15,468 nucleotides of DNA from Emticicia sp043780375 (GTDB taxonomy: Bacteria; Bacteroidota; Bacteroidia; Cytophagales; Spirosomataceae): NCBI RefSeq assembly GCF_043780375.1, contig NZ_JAYWCU010000100.1, forward strand, positions 1 to 15,468. Direction: 5' to 3'. Below the pieces are notes generated by a model. That model ran no database searches. It was not told the DNA's origin and worked only from the letters and a program-made list of their open reading frames with translations. The translations under genes were made by a program, and so were the position numbers. Position 1 is the first letter of the stretch. Every line of letters begins with the position of its first letter. Shown here piece by piece: positions 14,785 to 15,468 of the stretch.

Positions 14785-15468
14785 CAAAAAACAAAATATA
14801 TTGCAGCATTCCATTTTTCACCTCGTTCTTTTTCATTTCTTGTCAAAAAGATACACCGCCAAAAGAGCTTACGAGAGGGATTTACTATTGGAAATCTGTT
14901 TTTAAATTAAGTCCGCAAGAGCAGCAAATGCTTGATTCATGCCACGTACAAAAACTTTATGTAAAAGCTTTTGATTTGGACTGGGATGTAGTAAAAAAGC
15001 AAGCAATTCCTAAGGCAAGTATTCGTTTTGAAAAGGCTTTTCCGAAAAATTTAGAGCTTATTCCAACGATTTTTATTACAAATCAAGTTTTGAGACAAAT
15101 ACCTGATAGTCAAATAGATAACCTTGCAGAATTTATTAATAATCATTTGACTTTAGTTTGGAAAAATACACTTTTTAATGAAATTCAGTTTGATTGCGAT
15201 TGGACAATTTCTACACAAAGAAAGTATTTCAAATTACTTGTTACACTACGAAAACATTTCCCTAAAAAGCTATTTTCAGCAACCATTAGGCTACACCAAA
15301 TTAAGTTTGCACACAAAACTGGCATTCCCCCTGTTGATAGAGGGATGTTGATGTTTTATAATATGTCGAACTGGAAAAAACCACAAATTCGTAATTCTAT
15401 TTATGACCTTGATGCCGCTTCTCAATATTTAGGTATGCTCGACCAATATCCAATGCCACTTGATGTAG
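14781..15468 (+). CDS. Conserved Bacteroidota lipoprotein of unknown function, N-terminal part, runs off the right edge
   Basis: An open frame of 229 codons without stop up to the window end. No ATG precedes the signal peptide in frame; the GTG at 14781 gives MAKNKIYCSIPFFTSFFFISC, a good lipoprotein signal with Cys21 as the likely lipid site, followed by QKDTPPKELTRGIYYWKSVF. A TTG at 14739 is an alternative. If the first in-frame ATG (14928) were used the signal would be lost, which I consider wrong. Further segments, KLYVKAFDLDWD, EIQFDCDWTISTQRKYFKLL, ATIRLHQIKFAHKTGIPPVDRGMLMFYNM and YPMPLDV, match a conserved hypothetical protein I recall from Bacteroidota. The alternation of strands ending in D-C-D-W or R-L-H-Q suggests a TIM-barrel-like fold related to glycoside hydrolases; that is inference. 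It would sit on the periplasmic or outer-membrane side. Confidence 0.78.
   Translation, partial: MAKNKIYCSIPFFTSFFFISCQKDTPPKELTRGIYYWKSVFKLSPQEQQMLDSCHVQKLYVKAFDLDWDVVKKQAIPKASIRFEKAFPKNLELIPTIFITNQVLRQIPDSQIDNLAEFINNHLTLVWKNTLFNEIQFDCDWTISTQRKYFKLLVTLRKHFPKKLFSATIRLHQIKFAHKTGIPPVDRGMLMFYNMSNWKKPQIRNSIYDLDAASQYLGMLDQYPMPLDV

Overview
The window looks like ordinary chromosome from a member of the Bacteroidota, probably the Cytophagales. The evidence is A+T-rich DNA with almost no Shine-Dalgarno-like sites, two promoters of the Bacteroidota type (TTTG, 19 bases, TAnnTTTG or one base off), a tRNA-Trp/secE/nusG cluster, the long Bacteroidota form of QueA, an outer-membrane beta-barrel protein and a tetR-tolC-MFP-RND efflux operon. 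The genus is inferred only.

Layout. Positions 1-4597, minus strand: a tripartite efflux operon read right to left as TetR regulator, TolC-like outer-membrane factor, lipoprotein membrane-fusion protein and RND pump (the pump runs off the left edge). A 158-bp full-length imperfect palindrome with matching ends and flanking TA, probably a MITE, sits between the regulator and tolC. Positions 5030-6778, plus strand: pyrD (pyrimidine synthesis), a strong terminator, then a YceI-family protein with its own promoter. Positions 6869-7657, minus strand: a short-chain dehydrogenase-like protein lacking the usual YxxxK. Positions 7774-9395, plus strand: a membrane-anchored family 2 glycosyltransferase overlapping by one base a WecD/RffC-like GNAT acyltransferase, probably a surface-sugar pair. 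Positions 9450-10301, minus strand: tRNA-Trp, secE and nusG under one clear promoter, ending at a terminator shared with the convergent acyltransferase gene; the ribosomal protein genes that usually follow nusG are absent. Positions 10517-14505, minus strand: tyrS, an outer-membrane beta-barrel protein, queA and a four-helix DUF1648-like membrane protein. From 14781, plus strand: the first part of a lipoprotein of a conserved Bacteroidota type without known function.

The efflux genes work as one machine: pump in the inner membrane, adaptor in the periplasm, channel in the outer membrane, and a repressor made from the head of the same cluster. The other genes are mostly housekeeping (UMP synthesis, tRNA charging and modification, secretion, transcription elongation) placed side by side without an evident shared pathway.

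I do not see a new multi-gene system, phage, CRISPR array or intact insertion sequence. The most unusual points are the MITE-like palindrome inside the efflux operon, the split of the nusG cluster, the SDR with a changed active site, and several palindromic or dispersed-looking intergenic repeats, one of which appears to supply the start codon of the last gene.
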